From contig DASUDX010000076.1 in the NCBI GenBank assembly GCA_036275365.1, forward strand, positions 1 to 27,054: a DNA stretch of 27,054 nucleotides, written 5' to 3'. This document shows positions 24,096 through 27,054 of the stretch, piece after piece. Below the pieces are notes generated by a model, which was not told where the DNA came from, did not search any database, and saw only the letters and a program-made list of their open reading frames with translations. Position 1 is the stretch's first letter. Each line of letters begins with the position of its first letter. The position numbers and the translations under genes were made by a program. Source of the stretch: DASUDX01 sp036275365. GTDB lineage: Bacteria > Pseudomonadota > Gammaproteobacteria > Nevskiales > Nevskiaceae.

Positions 24096-24190
24096 CAGTT
24101 TCCAGTTGAAGGTCTCCGGTTTCGGGTCTGCTGACGAAACGGGTGCCGGAACTGGAGCTGGAACTGGAAACTGGAAACCTCGAACTGGAA
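24096..24190. repeat. Inverted-repeat element between rpsL and rpsG
   Basis: CAGTTTCCAGTT (24096-24107) and its exact complement AACTGGAAACTG (24162-24173) enclose a second stem, GTTTCG (24119-24124) with CGAAAC (24135-24140). AACTGGA recurs at 24150, 24162 and 24183, with overlapping variants. The A/T-richer, repetitive composition is unlike the flanking ribosomal genes. There is no T tract, so it is not an intrinsic terminator. Confidence 0.75.
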
Positions 24191-24198
24191 TCTGATTT

Positions 24199-24672
24199 AT
24201 GTCGCGTCGTCGCAAGCCGGAAACCCGCACTGTCCTGCCGGACCCCAAGTTCAAGAACGTGGTCGTGACCAAGTTCATGAACATGGTGATGGAGAGCGGC
24301 AAGAAGTCCGTGGCCGAGAAGATCGTCTATGGTGCCCTCGACCAGATGGCCACCAAGAAGAAGACCGACGATCCCACGGTGCTGCTGCAGGCGGCCTTCG
24401 ATAATGTCGCCCCGGCGGTCGAGGTGAAGTCCCGCCGCGTCGGTGGTGCCACCTATCAGGTGCCGGTGGAGGTTCGTGCGGTGCGCCGCACCACCCTCGC
24501 CATGCGCTGGATTCTCGATGCCGCCCGCAAGCGCGGCGAGAAGGGCATGGTGGACCGCCTCGCCGGCGAGCTGCTGGATGCCGCCGAGCATCGCGGCGCC
24601 GCGGTGAAGAAGCGCGAGGACACCCACAAGATGGCCGAGGCCAACAAGGCCTTCGCCCACTTCCGCTGGTAA
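24199..24672 (+). CDS. rpsG: 30S ribosomal protein S7
   Basis: A 157-residue S7, normal length, binding the 16S 3' major domain and nucleating head assembly. The N-terminus MSRRRKPETRTVLPDPKF is typical, and PVEVRAVRRTTLAMRWILDA and KREDTHKMAEANKAFAHFRW are diagnostic. In E. coli S7 represses the operon by binding the rpsL-rpsG intercistronic RNA; the region here is occupied by an unusual inverted-repeat element. No good Shine-Dalgarno is seen (the bases before the ATG read GGAATCTGATTT), so the spacing is loose. Confidence 0.98.
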   Translation: MSRRRKPETRTVLPDPKFKNVVVTKFMNMVMESGKKSVAEKIVYGALDQMATKKKTDDPTVLLQAAFDNVAPAVEVKSRRVGGATYQVPVEVRAVRRTTLAMRWILDAARKRGEKGMVDRLAGELLDAAEHRGAAVKKREDTHKMAEANKAFAHFRW

Positions 24673-24723
24673 GCGGTTGCTCCCGCCCTCTCCGAGGCGC
24701 GGGGGTCATCAGGCTGTAACCCC

Positions 24724-24751
24724 GGGCCGCGATCGTCGCGGCCCCGTTTTT
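24724..24751 (+). terminator. Intrinsic terminator/attenuator between rpsG and fusA
   Basis: GGGCCGCGA, loop TCG and TCGCGGCCC form a perfect 9-bp stem (24724-24744), followed by CG and five T residues (24747-24751). Immediately upstream GGGGT (24702-24706) can pair with ACCCC (24719-24723). It lies inside the str operon, 28 bp before the fusA ATG, leaving no room for a fusA promoter downstream. Partial termination is therefore implied. Confidence 0.8.
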
Positions 24752-24779
24752 CACACCGAGCCGGTCTCCCAAGCACGTC

Positions 24780-26885
<2,106 letters not shown>

Positions 26886-26946
26886 GCGTTCTCTCTTACC
26901 CACCCACAAGCAACACCTAACCGCACCCGAGATCGAGGATTTACCG

Positions 26947-27054
26947 ATGGCCAAGGAAAAATTTGACCGAGTCAAGCCGCACGTGAACGTGGGGACGATT
27001 GGACACGTGGACCATGGCAAGACCACGACCACGGCGGCGCTGACCAAGGTGTCT
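26947..27054 (+). CDS. tuf: Elongation factor Tu, 3' end missing
   Basis: The first 36 codons of EF-Tu, MAKEKFDRVKPHVNVGTIG at the start, with the P-loop GHVDHGKT and the following TTTTAALTKV. EF-Tu delivers aminoacyl-tRNA to the ribosome. GAGGA lies 8 bases before the ATG. The conserved fusA-tuf order closes the visible part of the str operon; the gene runs off the window. Confidence 0.97.
   Translation, partial: MAKEKFDRVKPHVNVGTIGHVDHGKTTTTAALTKVS

Overview
The window is about 27 kb of very GC-rich, gene-dense DNA. GC-rich third codon positions leave long spurious open frames antisense to most real genes. Gene content (AnmK, a GlnK-AmtB pair whose transporter has a signal peptide and an Ala-rich leader, SlyD, PrfC, a DUF3192 lipoprotein, an rpsL-rpsG-fusA-tuf operon) points to a gammaproteobacterium. 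Lysobacterales (Xanthomonadales) is my best guess, but the exact taxon cannot be fixed from the sequence alone.

Layout. 1-1.6 kb: the 3' part of anmK, a solitary P-II gene on the opposite strand, and a hotdog-fold thioesterase. 1.66-4.0 kb: a nitrogen-response module on the minus strand, made of glnK then amtB. It has an intrinsic terminator behind it. In front are a sigma-54 type -24/-12 element and a 27-bp dyad with an NtrC-like core. The 435-bp gap up to dtd also holds a near-ideal minus-strand terminator that no annotated gene explains. 4.1-5.9 kb: dtd, then on the minus strand slyD and a SAM-methyltransferase-like lipoprotein. 6.2-14 kb: a tripartite-type efflux operon with one membrane-fusion lipoprotein, two RND permeases joined by a 24-codon bridging frame, and a small membrane protein; no outer-membrane channel gene is present. 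14-16.2 kb: an SDR and an MFS exporter on the minus strand. 16.4-18.4 kb: a DUF3192 lipoprotein and prfC. 18.5-21.3 kb: a 928-residue cyclase-like/STAND ATPase/TPR protein.

21.3-23.2 kb: the most interesting locus, a minus-strand three-gene operon. It encodes a secreted 100-residue peptide with six regularly spaced Cys in EGKCG/EHKCG motifs, a DUF692 (MNIO) enzyme and a DUF2063 partner protein. This matches the Hvf/bufferin class of copper-related modified peptides. The peptide gene carries a perfect 54-bp internal duplication.

23.4-27.05 kb: a tRNA with anticodon CAU, then the str operon (rpsL, rpsG, fusA, 5' end of tuf). It is preceded by a consensus sigma-70 promoter. There is an unusual inverted-repeat element between rpsL and rpsG and an intrinsic terminator between rpsG and fusA. 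No insertion sequence, CRISPR array, rRNA or prophage gene was seen.
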